From: Candidatus Doudnabacteria bacterium
Lineage (GTDB): Bacteria; Patescibacteriota; Doudnabacteria; UBA920
Length of the DNA stretch: 40,359 bases
Assembly: GCA_023245995.1 (NCBI GenBank)
Contig: JAHFJH010000008.1
Location: forward strand, 1 to 40,359
Reading direction: 5' to 3'
The translations under genes and the position numbers were made by a program. Below, in pieces: positions 6,549 through 14,905 of the stretch (within the stretch, counting starts at the first letter, position 1; each line of letters starts with the position of its first letter). Under the pieces are notes generated by a model that searched no databases, was not told the DNA's origin, and was given only the letters and a program-made list of their open reading frames with translations.

Positions 6549-8828
6549 ATGTTTGAGAATTTGGACTTAAAAAGTTTAAACGAGAGACAAAGGTTGGCTG
6601 TAACTGCTCCAATGAAACCTGCGTTAGTGCTTGCTGGCGCTGGTAGCGGTAAGACCCGCGTTCTTGCGTTTCGTATTGCGTACGTTATTGACATGGGTTG
6701 GGTTAGCCCCGAACATATATTAGCACTGACTTTTACAAATAAGGCTGCCCGTGAAATGCAGAGCCGTGTGCTCGCTTTGCTTGGTGGAAAGTCCGGACAA
6801 CAGACTGCCGACAACAGACTACCTACTACCAAAACTCCGACTTTAAGTACATTTCACAGTTTGGGTGTGAGAATTTTGCGACAACATGGCTATTTGTTAA
6901 ATTTACCAAAAACTTTTGCAATATACGACAAAGAAGATCAACTCAAAGTTTTAAAAGACGTTTATGTGGAAAAAGAGCTGGATGAGAAGATAAAGCCTCA
7001 GGCAGTCCTTCATTTTATTCATACCGTTAAAAACAATGGCGTGGCACCCGAAGTTTTGGCTGAGCAGTATAGCGGGTATATGTCTCAAACTTTTTTGCAA
7101 GGTTATTATGGCTACCAAGCAGCGCTACTAGCTCAGGGTGGGGTGGATTTAGACGACTTGTTAGTGTTGCCACTTAAGCTCTTGTCTAGTTTTGAAGAGG
7201 TCCGTAGTTACTATCGGGCACGTTTTAGGTACATATTAGTAGACGAGTACCAAGATACAAATCCCGTACAGTATGCTCTGCTTAGGCAATTATCTCCGCC
7301 CGCGGCTATTTTTGTGGTGGGCGACGACGCACAAAGTATTTACGGTTTTAGAGGTAGCGATATAACTAACATATTAAATTTTGAACATGATTTTCCAGAG
7401 GCAGAGGTATTTGTTTTAGACCAGAACTATCGTTCCACCCAGAATATTTTGGCTGTATCTGGGGCGGTTTTAAAACATAGTAAAGAACAAAAACCAAAAG
7501 TTTTGTGGACAGAAAATTCTGCAGGGCAGAGGGTTGTGGTTCGAGAGTTTGCCAATGAAACAGCGGAGGCCAATTTTGTGGTCCGTACTATAGTAGAGCT
7601 GGCCAGTGGAATTACGAATCATGATTCACGAATTATGAATCAAGCTGAAGAAAGTCCTGAATTAAGTTTTGATAGTGAATTAGATACTGAAGAACGGCCG
7701 TTTTCTGTGCTTGATTATATGTTGGAACAGAGAAATGCAAAGTCAAAAGGTAAAAGTCAAAATTATAGCACTGTTCATTTACCAGAAAAGCATGCTCCTT
7801 TGAGTCAGTTTGCTATTTTGTATCGCACGCATGCTCAGTCACGAGCGCTTGAAGACGCCCTTTTGGCTTCAGGGGTGCCGTATAAAATTGTCGGAGGTGT
7901 GCGCTTTTACGATAGGCAAGAAGTAAAGGACGCTTTAAGTTATTTGCGCGTTTTGCAAAACATTCGAGATTTTGTTGCACTGACGCGCACCTTTACTGCA
8001 CCCCCAAAAGGCATAGGTGACAAAACCGGTAGTTTGGTTAAGGCGCTTATATTAAAAAATGAAGAATTAGAAACAAACCAACTTGCAAGTGTTGAGGGTG
8101 AACTGGAGGGTAGCCGGCAAGTGGGCATTTTGGGCAACATTCTAATGTTTAAAAAATTGCGCAAAGAAGTATTAACGGCTTTGCCTGGAGTTAAAAGCAG
8201 GACATCTGTAGTAAGTTTCTTTGACATGTTGTTGTCTTGGCTTGAGGCAGATACCATATTGCCTTTACACGAGTTGCTTATGCGCATTATTCACGAGTCG
8301 GGACTTGTTAAATATTTTAGCGATGGTACAGAAACAGGGGATGCGCGGGTAGAAAACTTAGTAGAGTTGGTTTCGGTTGCGAAAAAGTTTAGTCAAGAGG
8401 GTTGGCAGGATGCCTTGCCAAAATTTTTGGAAGAGGTAGCGCTTGTTAGTGATGTAGATCAAATAAGTGATGAACATGATGTTGTAACACTTATGACCTT
8501 GCACTCTGCAAAGGGTTTAGAGTTTGACACGGTATTTTTTACAGGTTTAGAAGAAGGACTACTGCCACACAGCAGAAGTATGCAAGACGAGGCCGCTTTG
8601 GCGGAGGAAGTGCGGTTGGCTTATGTAGGTGTAACTCGTGCCAAACAGAAATTGTACATGACTTATGTCATTATGCGTGGCTTGTTTGGTGAGTCGCGCT
8701 TGGCAGTGCCTTCAAGGCTTCTTCGCGAATTACCCGAGCACTCAGTAGAATGGAGAGGAAGACCTAGGTTTTTACCCAATTCAGATAGCCCAAACAGTGG
8801 CGTGACGTATGAGCCGTTTGTAGAGTAA
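6549..8828 (+). CDS. pcrA: UvrD/PcrA/Rep-family DNA helicase
   Basis: This superfamily 1 3'-5' DNA helicase acts in repair and in removing proteins and nascent strands from DNA. It has 759 aa, somewhat long but normal for UvrD/PcrA. Visible motifs in order are LNERQRLAV (Q motif), Walker A GAGSGKT (30-36), TFTNKAAREM (Ia), DEYQDTNP (232-239), QSIYGFRG (262-269), QNYRST (292-297), and late motifs TLHSAKGLEFDTVF and RLAYVGVTRAKQKLY. The ATG at 6549 lacks a Shine-Dalgarno sequence. Three short low-complexity insertions (about residues 83-95, 355-366 and 396-407) coincide with 7-nt periodic DNA and interrupt otherwise conserved sequence. Whether it is UvrD or PcrA by function cannot be told from the sequence. 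Confidence 0.93.
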   Translation: MFENLDLKSLNERQRLAVTAPMKPALVLAGAGSGKTRVLAFRIAYVIDMGWVSPEHILALTFTNKAAREMQSRVLALLGGKSGQQTADNRLPTTKTPTLSTFHSLGVRILRQHGYLLNLPKTFAIYDKEDQLKVLKDVYVEKELDEKIKPQAVLHFIHTVKNNGVAPEVLAEQYSGYMSQTFLQGYYGYQAALLAQGGVDLDDLLVLPLKLLSSFEEVRSYYRARFRYILVDEYQDTNPVQYALLRQLSPPAAIFVVGDDAQSIYGFRGSDITNILNFEHDFPEAEVFVLDQNYRSTQNILAVSGAVLKHSKEQKPKVLWTENSAGQRVVVREFANETAEANFVVRTIVELASGITNHDSRIMNQAEESPELSFDSELDTEERPFSVLDYMLEQRNAKSKGKSQNYSTVHLPEKHAPLSQFAILYRTHAQSRALEDALLASGVPYKIVGGVRFYDRQEVKDALSYLRVLQNIRDFVALTRTFTAPPKGIGDKTGSLVKALILKNEELETNQLASVEGELEGSRQVGILGNILMFKKLRKEVLTALPGVKSRTSVVSFFDMLLSWLEADTILPLHELLMRIIHESGLVKYFSDGTETGDARVENLVELVSVAKKFSQEGWQDALPKFLEEVALVSDVDQISDEHDVVTLMTLHSAKGLEFDTVFFTGLEEGLLPHSRSMQDEAALAEEVRLAYVGVTRAKQKLYMTYVIMRGLFGESRLAVPSRLLRELPEHSVEWRGRPRFLPNSDSPNSGVTYEPFVE
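6797..6838. repeat. Heptamer tract 1 inside the helicase gene
   Basis: The DNA reads ACAACAG, ACTGCCG, ACAACAG, ACTACCT, ACTACCA, AAACTCC, a seven-base period with an exact repeat of the first unit. It encodes the low-complexity segment QQTADNRLPTTK between helicase motifs Ia and Ib. Confidence 0.65.
7611..7645. repeat. Heptamer tract 2 inside the helicase gene
   Basis: The DNA reads ATTACGA, ATCATGA, TTCACGA, ATTATGA, ATCAAGC, a degenerate seven-base period. It encodes ITNHDSRIMNQ, which does not look like helicase core. The consensus resembles the tract between recO and the DUF11 gene. Confidence 0.7.
7736..7770. repeat. Heptamer tract 3 inside the helicase gene
   Basis: The DNA reads TGCAAAG, TCAAAAG, GTAAAAG, TCAAAAT, TATAGCA, again period seven. 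It encodes the lysine/serine-rich NAKSKGKSQNYS. It lies about 90 bp after tract 2 but has a different consensus. Confidence 0.65.
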
Positions 8829-8895
8829 ACTATGTGTATACATGTATGTTAAGCTGACTATTTGTAATTGTGATAAATAATTTTTAAGGTATTCA

Positions 8896-9768
8896 ATGAC
8901 TGTAAGTGAATTAAAAAATCTATTAAATCGGTACAAGTTAAAGCCAAACAAAACTTTTGGTCAACATTTTTTGTTAGACGATTCCGTTTTGGATTCTATG
9001 GTAGAAGCGGCAGACGTGAAGTCTACAGATATAGTTTTAGAGGTAGGGCCTGGTATTGGAAATTTGACTAGCAAGCTTGTAGCTGTAGCTGGAAACGTGC
9101 TGGCCGTAGAAAAAGACACCTCACTTGAGTTTCTTTTGAGTGATATTACCAATAAACATAAAAATTTAAGTGTCGAATATGCAGATATAATGCGGTTTAA
9201 CTTTACTCAGGCACTCAAGACTTTAAAGGTAGCTCACAAATTGAAGCCAGGACGGTTGCGCTATAAAGTTGTTGCAAATATTCCGTACTATGTTACAGGA
9301 AAGTTACTACAACTTTTTTTGCGAGCTCAGGAAAAACCAGAAAGTATAACTGTTTTGGTGCAGGCGGAAGTCGCGAAGAACATGGTGGCAGAACACGGGT
9401 CCATGAACCTACTTGGTCTTTCTGTGCAACTAATTGGTAAACCAAAGTTCGTTTTGCCTGTGCCTGCAAGTAGTTTTTATCCTGCGCCCAAAGTAGATAG
9501 TGCGATAGTGCATATAAATATTCCTGAAAAGCCTTTATTTGCTAACGTGGACGAGGGGTTTTTGTTTCGTGTTGCGAAGGCTTGTTTTTCGGGTAAACGC
9601 AAACAAATTCATAACAGCCTTGCTTCCGGTTTTAGGCTCTCGAAGTTGGAAACAGATAAGATTTTAGAACAGGCTCACATTGCTCCGAGTATAAGACCAC
9701 AAGAACTCTCTGTAGAAGATTTTGTTCGGTTAGCAAAAATTTACAATGAATTAGTTAACCACAGTTGA
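8896..9768 (+). CDS. rsmA: 16S rRNA dimethyladenosine transferase RsmA (KsgA)
   Basis: RsmA uses SAM to dimethylate two adjacent adenosines in the 3'-terminal hairpin of 16S rRNA, a late check on 30S assembly. The 290-aa protein shows the family start (NKTFGQHFLLDD, 18-29), the SAM-binding motif EVGPGIGNL (49-57), a second acidic motif VEKD, and the catalytic NIPYYV (128-133). The SFYPAPKVDSAIV and KACFSGKRKQIHNSL motifs of the C-terminal helical domain follow. AAGG lies 7 nt before the ATG, one of the few reasonable ribosome-binding sites in the window. It follows the helicase gene by 67 bp on the same strand. Confidence 0.95.
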   Translation: MTVSELKNLLNRYKLKPNKTFGQHFLLDDSVLDSMVEAADVKSTDIVLEVGPGIGNLTSKLVAVAGNVLAVEKDTSLEFLLSDITNKHKNLSVEYADIMRFNFTQALKTLKVAHKLKPGRLRYKVVANIPYYVTGKLLQLFLRAQEKPESITVLVQAEVAKNMVAEHGSMNLLGLSVQLIGKPKFVLPVPASSFYPAPKVDSAIVHINIPEKPLFANVDEGFLFRVAKACFSGKRKQIHNSLASGFRLSKLETDKILEQAHIAPSIRPQELSVEDFVRLAKIYNELVNHS

Positions 9769-9791
9769 TTTTTTAGTTTATATTAATTTTG

Positions 9792-9800
9792 TGGTATAAT
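9792..9800 (+). promoter_or_regulatory. Extended -10 promoter for the lipoprotein gene
   Basis: TGGTATAAT is a perfect -10 hexamer with the TGN extension, 36 nt before the ATG at 9836. A weak -35 (TTAGTT) lies 16 nt upstream. The transcript may continue into the cysteine-rich repeat gene. Confidence 0.65.
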
Positions 9801-9835
9801 ATATTTGCTATATTTAAATAAATAAGAAATAAACT

Positions 9836-10429
9836 ATGTTAAAACAAAAGAGGCTACAAAAAATTATTGTTTTTATGATTGGGGTTTCCCTCTTGGCTGT
9901 TGGCTGTTCAAAAAAGAAAGAGCAGGCGCCCGTGACATCTACGACAAAGATTGGGGAAAATGGTTCTAAGGTGGTTGTATCTACAAATATCCCAAGCGGT
10001 TGGGTGAATTTTGTTTCTGGAGATAATGTGAATTTTGATATCGCCATGCCTAAAACATGGGTAGTGGATGACGTTAGTCAGGAAAACCACTTTATTATCC
10101 GTTCCAGTGCCGGTGCTACTGGTGCTAAGGCTGGCGACTCTTTGATGATATTTAATGTAAATAAGTTAAGCGCTAAGTCTTTGGCAGAGCAGGTAGTGGC
10201 TGACACCAAGGACGGGAAGAATGTAAGTACAGCTACTTATGGTAAAACAAATACTGGTCTTGAATATGCCTTTGTTCGCTATACAGATACCGCGAGTACG
10301 GTAAAGTCTTGGTCGGCATATGCTGTTGCAACAGGGCTTGGAAGTTATGTGTCTATTAAAACAGCTACAAATGGTGGGGACGAGGTCGCTTCGCAGATTG
10401 TGAAAACTGTAAGAGTGTGGAAGCGTTAA
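9836..10429 (+). CDS. Predicted lipoprotein, unknown function
   Basis: The 197-aa product begins with a basic n-region (MLKQKRLQK), a hydrophobic core and a lipobox LLAVGC, with Cys24 as the lipidated residue. It is therefore probably exported and anchored to the outer face of the membrane. The mature part is an alpha/beta domain of about 140 residues. SGWVNFVSGDNVNFDIAMPKTW and the later GLEYAFVRYTD suggest a PsbP/DUF1795-like fold, but only weakly. It has its own extended -10 promoter and is followed after 20 bp by the cysteine-rich secreted protein, so the two may be expressed together. I do not recognise a specific function. Confidence 0.75.
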   Translation: MLKQKRLQKIIVFMIGVSLLAVGCSKKKEQAPVTSTTKIGENGSKVVVSTNIPSGWVNFVSGDNVNFDIAMPKTWVVDDVSQENHFIIRSSAGATGAKAGDSLMIFNVNKLSAKSLAEQVVADTKDGKNVSTATYGKTNTGLEYAFVRYTDTASTVKSWSAYAVATGLGSYVSIKTATNGGDEVASQIVKTVRVWKR

Positions 10430-10449
10430 AATAATATTATAAAAAGTAC

Positions 10450-12435
10450 ATGCTTATGAAACAAAAACTATATTTTTCCGTTGGCGCTTCCGTAGGTATT
10501 TTAGGGCTGTTTATTGCCAGCGTGTTTGTATATACAGCGCCTAATGTATATGCCGAAGATTGTTTTGGCAGTCCTACGGCTTGCGCTACACCACCCACAG
10601 TAAATAATTTTGTCTCCCAGTGTCCAGATGGACAAGTTAACTCTGGCAACTCTGGTAGAGGAGCAAACGCTACACCAAACTGTACACCTTGCCCACCAAA
10701 TACAGTTAAGACGCTCATTTATGGTTCTGAGGCATGTCTTCCACCTGGGTACGTACCTGTGTATAGTTTTGACCCAAACATATTTCAAATCGGACAAAGT
10801 GGTGAAATTTGTCGTAAAGACGGACAACACTTTACCGGTGCCATTGGAAACAGACTACCTACCCGTAAGTACGACTGCTGTGGTATAGGTGTAAGACAAA
10901 ATAGAACTGCAGGAAATAGCTTTGACTATGTGTGTGAAAATGGTGGCGCTCCAGGTACTATTCCAGTTCCGACTGCTTTGGGCGGAAGTGGCTCTGGAGG
11001 CTCCGGAAGCGGCGGTGGAGGTAGTGGTTCTGGTGGCGGCGGAAATAACGGCGGGTTTGTTTCCCAGTGTCCAGACGGACAAGTTAACTCTGGTAACTCT
11101 GGTAGAGGCGCAAACGCCACACCAAACTGTACACCTTGTCCACCAAACACAGTAAAAACTCTTATCTATGGTTCTGAGGCATGTCTTCCACCTGGATATA
11201 CGCCAAATTACAGTTTTAACACAGAAGTATTTCAAATTGGTCAAAGTGGTGAAATTTGTCGCAAAGACGGTCAGCATTTTACTGCAGCCATTGGGGACAG
11301 GTTTCCCACTCGTAAGTATGATTGTTGTGGTTTAGGCATAAGACAAAATAGAACTGCAGGAAACAGTTACGATTATGTATGTGAAAATGGAGGTAGTGGT
11401 GGTGTAATACCTACTCCAATATCAGGTGGAGGTGGCGGAAGCGGCGGTGGAGGTAGTGGTTCTGGTGGTGGTGGAAATAATGGTGGGTTTGTCTCCCAGT
11501 GTCCAGATGGACAAGTTAACTCTGGCAACTCTGGTAGAGGCGCAAACGCTACACCAAACTGTACACCTTGCCCACCAAATACAGTTAAGACGCTCATTTA
11601 TGGTGGTGAGTCATGTCAGGTGCCTGGCTATGTTCCAACATATAGTTTTAATACAGACGTCTTCCAAATCGGACAAAGTGGTGAAATTTGCCGCAAAGAC
11701 GGTCAGCATTTTACTGCAGCCATTGGAAACAGACTGCCTACCCGTAAGTACGACTGCTGTGGTATAGGTGTAAGACAAAATAGAACTGCAGGAAATAGCT
11801 TTGACTATGTGTGTGAAAATGGTGGACCTCCCGGCACTGTTGGTAATTTAGGCGCAGGCGCAGGCGCTGGTAGTGGATATTTAGCTTCATGTATAGGCGG
11901 GGGTAAAGCAGATAAAAATGATCCAGGTATTGGGGTAGAGGTGAAGGCTGATGGAACCATTAGCGCGAGCGTTGAACTTTCCGGCATTACTGGTGCTGTA
12001 ATAAAAATAGATGGCAAAGTTGCAACAGGGAAAAACTTTGCTCTCTCAGCTGGGCAAGTACTAACAGTAACTGTTGGGACAAATACTTACACAGCCGACA
12101 CGGATGGGCTAAAACCGGGTGAGTCTATGTCTGTCCTTATTCCTATGCCGTGCATTAAGGTAAACCCTCAAACAGAAGAGCAGGCTCAAATGGATGAGCC
12201 GGAATTGGAAGCATTCATTAACGGCGATGGTATTGTGAAATCTGGTATTGCTGCTGGAACTTTCCAAATATGGTACATGGTAAAAGGGGATAAGACTAAC
12301 ATTAAGTGGAAACCGTATACTTCTGTATTTACAGTTCAGGGTAAGGGAGTAATTTCCGCAAAAACAAAGTTTGGCGACGATGAAAGCTTGGTAACTTCTA
12401 CAAGTTTTGACGCCACCCCTCCCAAAAAGGAATAA
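10450..12435 (+). CDS. Secreted protein with three cysteine-rich repeats joined by Gly/Ser linkers
   Basis: The 661-aa product has a signal peptide (MKQKLYFSV..., cleavage near VYAED); the second ATG at 10456 is an equally good start. Three near-identical units of about 113 residues follow (54-166, 203-315, 347-459). Each has eight cysteines in the order CPDG, PNC, TPC, EAC/ESC, EIC, DCC, YVC, enough for four disulfides. Units are separated by linkers of almost pure Gly/Ser ending in GGGGNNGG. The C-terminal 200 residues form a different, beta-rich domain (SASVELSGITGAVIKIDGK...) with no membrane segment or sorting motif. It is probably an exported multivalent binding or matrix protein. I recognise no family, and a strong terminator follows. 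Confidence 0.8.
   Translation: MLMKQKLYFSVGASVGILGLFIASVFVYTAPNVYAEDCFGSPTACATPPTVNNFVSQCPDGQVNSGNSGRGANATPNCTPCPPNTVKTLIYGSEACLPPGYVPVYSFDPNIFQIGQSGEICRKDGQHFTGAIGNRLPTRKYDCCGIGVRQNRTAGNSFDYVCENGGAPGTIPVPTALGGSGSGGSGSGGGGSGSGGGGNNGGFVSQCPDGQVNSGNSGRGANATPNCTPCPPNTVKTLIYGSEACLPPGYTPNYSFNTEVFQIGQSGEICRKDGQHFTAAIGDRFPTRKYDCCGLGIRQNRTAGNSYDYVCENGGSGGVIPTPISGGGGGSGGGGSGSGGGGNNGGFVSQCPDGQVNSGNSGRGANATPNCTPCPPNTVKTLIYGGESCQVPGYVPTYSFNTDVFQIGQSGEICRKDGQHFTAAIGNRLPTRKYDCCGIGVRQNRTAGNSFDYVCENGGPPGTVGNLGAGAGAGSGYLASCIGGGKADKNDPGIGVEVKADGTISASVELSGITGAVIKIDGKVATGKNFALSAGQVLTVTVGTNTYTADTDGLKPGESMSVLIPMPCIKVNPQTEEQAQMDEPELEAFINGDGIVKSGIAAGTFQIWYMVKGDKTNIKWKPYTSVFTVQGKGVISAKTKFGDDESLVTSTSFDATPPKKE
10609..11826 (+). 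repeat. Three tandem ~339-bp coding repeats (10609-10947, 11056-11394, 11488-11826)
   Basis: The units begin with TTTGTCTCCCAG or a near copy and end at GAAAATGG. Units 1 and 3 are almost identical at both ends, while the middle of unit 3 (GGTCAGCATTTTACTGCAGC) matches unit 2, so unit 3 is a mosaic. The spacers are GGT/GGC/AGT codons. These are coding repeats and not a CRISPR array. Confidence 0.85.
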
Positions 12436-12452
12436 ACCTTTGTAAACATTTG

Positions 12453-12489
12453 AAAAAGTCGCCCCTCACTCTAGTGAGAGGCGACTTTT
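12453..12489 (+). terminator. Intrinsic terminator after the cysteine-rich repeat gene
   Basis: AAAAGTCGCC...CTCACT pairs with AGTGAG...GGCGACTTTT, a stem of about 17 bp with a very short loop and one mismatch, ending in a T run. It isolates this unit from the T4SS-like locus. Confidence 0.85.
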
Positions 12490-12595
12490 ATGTTTGCGAA
12501 CCTTATTTTTTAGTTGTGTATATTTGCGCGTCTACAAATATATAAGCTAGCTATTTTAGAGGGCAACTTTACTTGTAGCCTTTTGGCGACTTGTG

Positions 12596-12624
12596 TTGTA
12601 ATGAAGTGGTCTTGATGTTATACT
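12596..12624 (+). promoter_or_regulatory. Promoter of the T4SS-like locus
   Basis: TTGTAA (12596-12601) and TATACT (12619-12624) are separated by exactly 17 nt. TGT just before the -10 gives an extended form. The start codon at 12663 lies 38 nt downstream. This is the best -35/-10 pair ahead of the long plus-strand gene series. Confidence 0.65.
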
Positions 12625-12662
12625 AAAACTAAAGTATTAGAGTGTATTTTAAGAAACAAAAT

Positions 12663-14870
12663 ATGAAAATTGCTAATCAACAAAAATTAATTATTGGAGT
12701 TGCTGGTTTGGCAGTGTTTGTGTTGTTAGTAACTACTGTGTGGAGTCGGCCGGGATTTTTATACCGACCAACGTCACCGGAGAAGCAAGCTGAATTGCAG
12801 AAATCGCAGGCAGACAGTTTAAAGGAGTATAGGGATTATTTGGCCAGTGTTCATACAGACCCAATTGCTAGTAGTTTAATTTTTGCCAAAGTTTTTGATA
12901 CTAAAGCCATAGCCCAAGATATACGTGAACAAATAGGTGCAGACAAGCCCGCAGTTATTCCAAAAGTTAATTTAACAGATCTTAAAGTGAATAACACGGC
13001 CGACCCGGCAGTTATAAAGGATTATGTAAGCAAACTACAAGACAGGCTTGCACAGTACCACGGTGAAGTATTGCCCACCTTAGATAACGTACTTACGGAT
13101 TTTCCAGATGTAGTATTAGCCTCGAATGCCGATAACTCCGCTAAGTCTTTACTTACTGACTTATACAGCCAAAGCGTGCCAAAACCAGCCATTCCTTTGC
13201 ATAGCGCTATTATTAGTGCTTATACAACCAGTGAGCAAATGTTTGCCGACGCAAAGCATGCGGCCTCTTTAGATGCGCCGACCGGACAGTGGAAACATTC
13301 AAATCTAGCCTATGTAACAACTCGCACACAGGTGGATTCTATGAACGATATTGTAAAACAGCTAGAACAGGCATACGCGTTTAACGCAGGAGATACAAGC
13401 GAAGGCGGCGAGTCTAACGTCTTTATCCCCATAGCAAAAGCTGTTCCAGTAAGCGTTATATATAGCATACCGCAAACAGTTTCTAATTTTTTGCGTTCTG
13501 CGCTTGGGGTTGCGATTATAAACGCAACTAGGCAAATGTTGACGAAATATATAACCAACACAGAAAAGAACTATTTAGTTTCTAACTATTTATACTACAC
13601 AAATGCTTTAGTGAACTCTAAATACGCTAACGACTACTTAAATAAAAATATTCCAGACGCAAAAGATCGTGAACAAATAAAAAAGTTTTTACCTGAGTTT
13701 AGTTGTGGTATTCAAAACGAAGCTGAATTACAAAAGCAAATGAGTGCCAAGGCTATAGAGTTTTTAGGTTTCGATCCAAAATACTTAGACCCAGCCGATC
13801 CTGACTTTTATAAAAAAGTGGTAAAAACAGTGGACCCAAAGGCAGACACAACTGGAGATGGTTACCGCAAGTTTTATGAATCTTTAGCTACTGTTGCCAG
13901 TGCATCAGCTAATGGTGCTGCGTTTACAGAGGAAATTGGTCCTACTAAAAAAGTAGCTCAGACCGCGGATTTAAAAAACATTAAAGTTTCGCTAGATAAC
14001 ATTTCCGGCCAGCAGAGAGCTGCCAGCAACGCACTCTTTAACATACCGGTGGCTAACGCTACTACGGGGAGTTTTGGGTTTGATAAGTTTATGACCAACC
14101 AAGTGCTGGGCATACTTAAACAGTTTTTAATTAAGGAAGCGGTGGTTATAAAAGAACAGCAAACTTGCGTAAAAGTACCGGTTGTAAATCCTATTATTCC
14201 AGGAGATTTTACACCAAACAAAATACAGCCGACCGAGGCAGAAGTGCAAGCCTGTACTGACGACCCAACGGGCGAGGAATGTGCAAGAATATATTTCCAG
14301 ACTCCATATGACTCTGGTGGAAATTCGCTACTTACCGACTGTCCGGTGCTACAAAATGTTTCAAACAATGGTCGCATACTTTCGGACGGTTTATACTTAA
14401 ATGTGTCTCCGGCTAGGACAAAAGTTGGAGTCGATATACAGCTGGACTACGGGTTGCAGCCTGCATGTGCTCAAAAGATTGCTGAAAACTTAAAAGCAGG
14501 TTCAACCTTGCAGTTGGGTGTGTATGGCGGAGACTTCTATCCAACTAGTTGTGTGCTTCCAACCGACCCAGAAGACCCTACAAAACAAATTGTAGTAGTA
14601 CAACCATTCTCAACCCAGTTGGAAGGTTCTGTAGTTCTCGACTCAAGGCTTATTGCAACCAGACTGGACAGAAATGGTGTAGAGGTAGTAAAACCCGGAA
14701 GACAAGTGGTAACTGCACTTATAACTGGCGTAGATGATGACGGACATCCTTTGTGTATTAGTGGTACAGTTGAACTACAACTTGACGCACCGAATATTCG
14801 CTCAGAGCTTCCAGCTTCGAGTCCGTTTGCCTTACGACCTTTGGGAAAATTTGCACTGGCTTGGCGGTAA
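12663..14870 (+). CDS. Large bitopic membrane protein, first gene of the T4SS-like locus
   Basis: The ORF track begins at a GTG at 12642, but the ATG at 12663 (MKIANQQKL) is directly followed by the membrane helix (about 7-25 from this start) and is preferred. About 700 exported residues follow. The first half is helical, with K/D/Q-rich segments such as EKQAELQKSQADSLKEYRDY. The second half is cysteine-containing (QQTCVKV, VQACTDD, GEECARIY, LTDCPV, QPACAQK, PTSCVLP), so disulfides outside the membrane are likely. DTTGDGYRKF resembles an EF-hand-type calcium loop but is isolated. It lies 35 bp before the polytopic VirB6-like gene. I recognise no family and infer an extracytoplasmic structural part of the machine from position only. 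Confidence 0.75.
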   Translation: MKIANQQKLIIGVAGLAVFVLLVTTVWSRPGFLYRPTSPEKQAELQKSQADSLKEYRDYLASVHTDPIASSLIFAKVFDTKAIAQDIREQIGADKPAVIPKVNLTDLKVNNTADPAVIKDYVSKLQDRLAQYHGEVLPTLDNVLTDFPDVVLASNADNSAKSLLTDLYSQSVPKPAIPLHSAIISAYTTSEQMFADAKHAASLDAPTGQWKHSNLAYVTTRTQVDSMNDIVKQLEQAYAFNAGDTSEGGESNVFIPIAKAVPVSVIYSIPQTVSNFLRSALGVAIINATRQMLTKYITNTEKNYLVSNYLYYTNALVNSKYANDYLNKNIPDAKDREQIKKFLPEFSCGIQNEAELQKQMSAKAIEFLGFDPKYLDPADPDFYKKVVKTVDPKADTTGDGYRKFYESLATVASASANGAAFTEEIGPTKKVAQTADLKNIKVSLDNISGQQRAASNALFNIPVANATTGSFGFDKFMTNQVLGILKQFLIKEAVVIKEQQTCVKVPVVNPIIPGDFTPNKIQPTEAEVQACTDDPTGEECARIYFQTPYDSGGNSLLTDCPVLQNVSNNGRILSDGLYLNVSPARTKVGVDIQLDYGLQPACAQKIAENLKAGSTLQLGVYGGDFYPTSCVLPTDPEDPTKQIVVVQPFSTQLEGSVVLDSRLIATRLDRNGVEVVKPGRQVVTALITGVDDDGHPLCISGTVELQLDAPNIRSELPASSPFALRPLGKFALAWR

Positions 14871-14905
14871 GACAAAAGTTTTGTGTGATTAGGTAATTTA
14901 TTTGC

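Noticed and set aside
10609-11826. Regular repeats with spacers, superficially CRISPR-like
   Set aside because: The repeats are about 339 bp, coding and in frame, with Gly/Ser linker codons between them. They do not have the 23-50 bp size of CRISPR repeats and no cas genes are present.
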